Positions 63,967 to 64,000 of a DNA stretch of 64,000 nt are shown in pieces. The notes beneath the pieces are model-generated. The model was not told the DNA's origin and searched no databases. It saw only the letters and a list, made by a program, of their open reading frames with translations. The stretch lies in NCBI GenBank assembly GCA_947649645.1, contig CANSSP010000009.1:1-64000 (forward strand). The letters are read 5' to 3'. The DNA comes from an uncultured Roseburia sp. Its GTDB lineage: Bacteria; Bacillota; Clostridia; Lachnospirales; Lachnospiraceae. A program made the translations under genes and the position numbers. Each line of letters begins with the position of its first letter. Within the stretch, counting starts at the first letter, position 1.

Positions 63967-63995
63967 ATAATACACTTATTTCGAAAAAGGGACAA
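63967..63995 (-). promoter_or_regulatory. Promoter of the DUF6323-DUF6179 pair
   Basis: Minus strand -35 TTGTCC (63995-63990), 17-bp spacer, -10 TATTAT (63972-63967), about 110 bases before the DUF6323 start. This places the whole transcription unit inside the window. Confidence 0.7.
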
Positions 63996-64000
63996 GTCTT

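Overview
The window looks like chromosomal DNA of a mid-GC Clostridia bacterium, most likely a member of the Lachnospiraceae. The signs are strong AGGAGG ribosome sites with frequent GTG/TTG starts, consensus sigma-A promoters (TTGATT-17-TATAAT type), a pyrophosphate-type phosphofructokinase, a group B [FeFe] hydrogenase, polyP kinase next to a Ppx-HD protein, and small hypothetical families (DUF5688, DUF6179, DUF6323, DUF5050) that I associate with this family. All assignments come from reading the sequence and from recalled family motifs; no search was run.

Layout. 1-6.7 kb: housekeeping genes comM, dprA, topA, ispG and a cold-shock gene. 6.8-8.3 kb: an orphan DUF4157 (injection-system/toxin-associated) protein. 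8.4-11.6 kb: PPi-phosphofructokinase and a chemoreceptor. 11.85-21.7 kb: an apparent six-gene operon with its own promoter, encoding a large helical-DUF2971 protein, an SDR dehydrogenase, a fusion of a GH77 glucanotransferase with a sugar-nucleotide epimerase, a DxD glycosyltransferase-like protein, a class III aminotransferase and a radical SAM enzyme. I recognise no known pathway in it, and it is the best candidate for an undescribed system. 21.8-27.2 kb: a nuclease-DinG helicase and two flavoproteins. 27.2-32.1 kb: mutS-mutL. 32.1-39.7 kb: a DUF5050 lipoprotein-like or anchored protein on the minus strand behind a hairpin-rich leader, then pheA, and a DUF815 ATPase - Ppx/GppA-HD - ppk1 set. 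39.8-43.8 kb: a radical SAM pair (TIGR03960/DUF2344 type) and RNase G. 44-45.4 kb: the hydrogenase, followed by a short repeat and a decayed ABC ATPase.

46-51.7 kb: a MATE exporter and a LysR regulator on the minus strand, divergent from two CobW-type metal GTPases (one with about 40 histidines, one fused to a YcgQ-like domain); a perfect LysR box lies between them at the classical position for controlling the cobW genes. Then a DUF5688 protein. 51.8-56.2 kb: a complete spermidine/putrescine ABC importer (potABCD) led by a cupin-HTH regulator. 56.4-58.9 kb: tRNA-Thr(CGU), uridine kinase, a small conserved protein and TrpB2. 59-62.5 kb: an OmpR-type two-component system in which regulator and kinase each have a promoter region carrying the same GTAAG direct-repeat block. 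62.45-63.9 kb: a DUF6179/DUF6323 pair on the minus strand with a clear promoter at the window edge.
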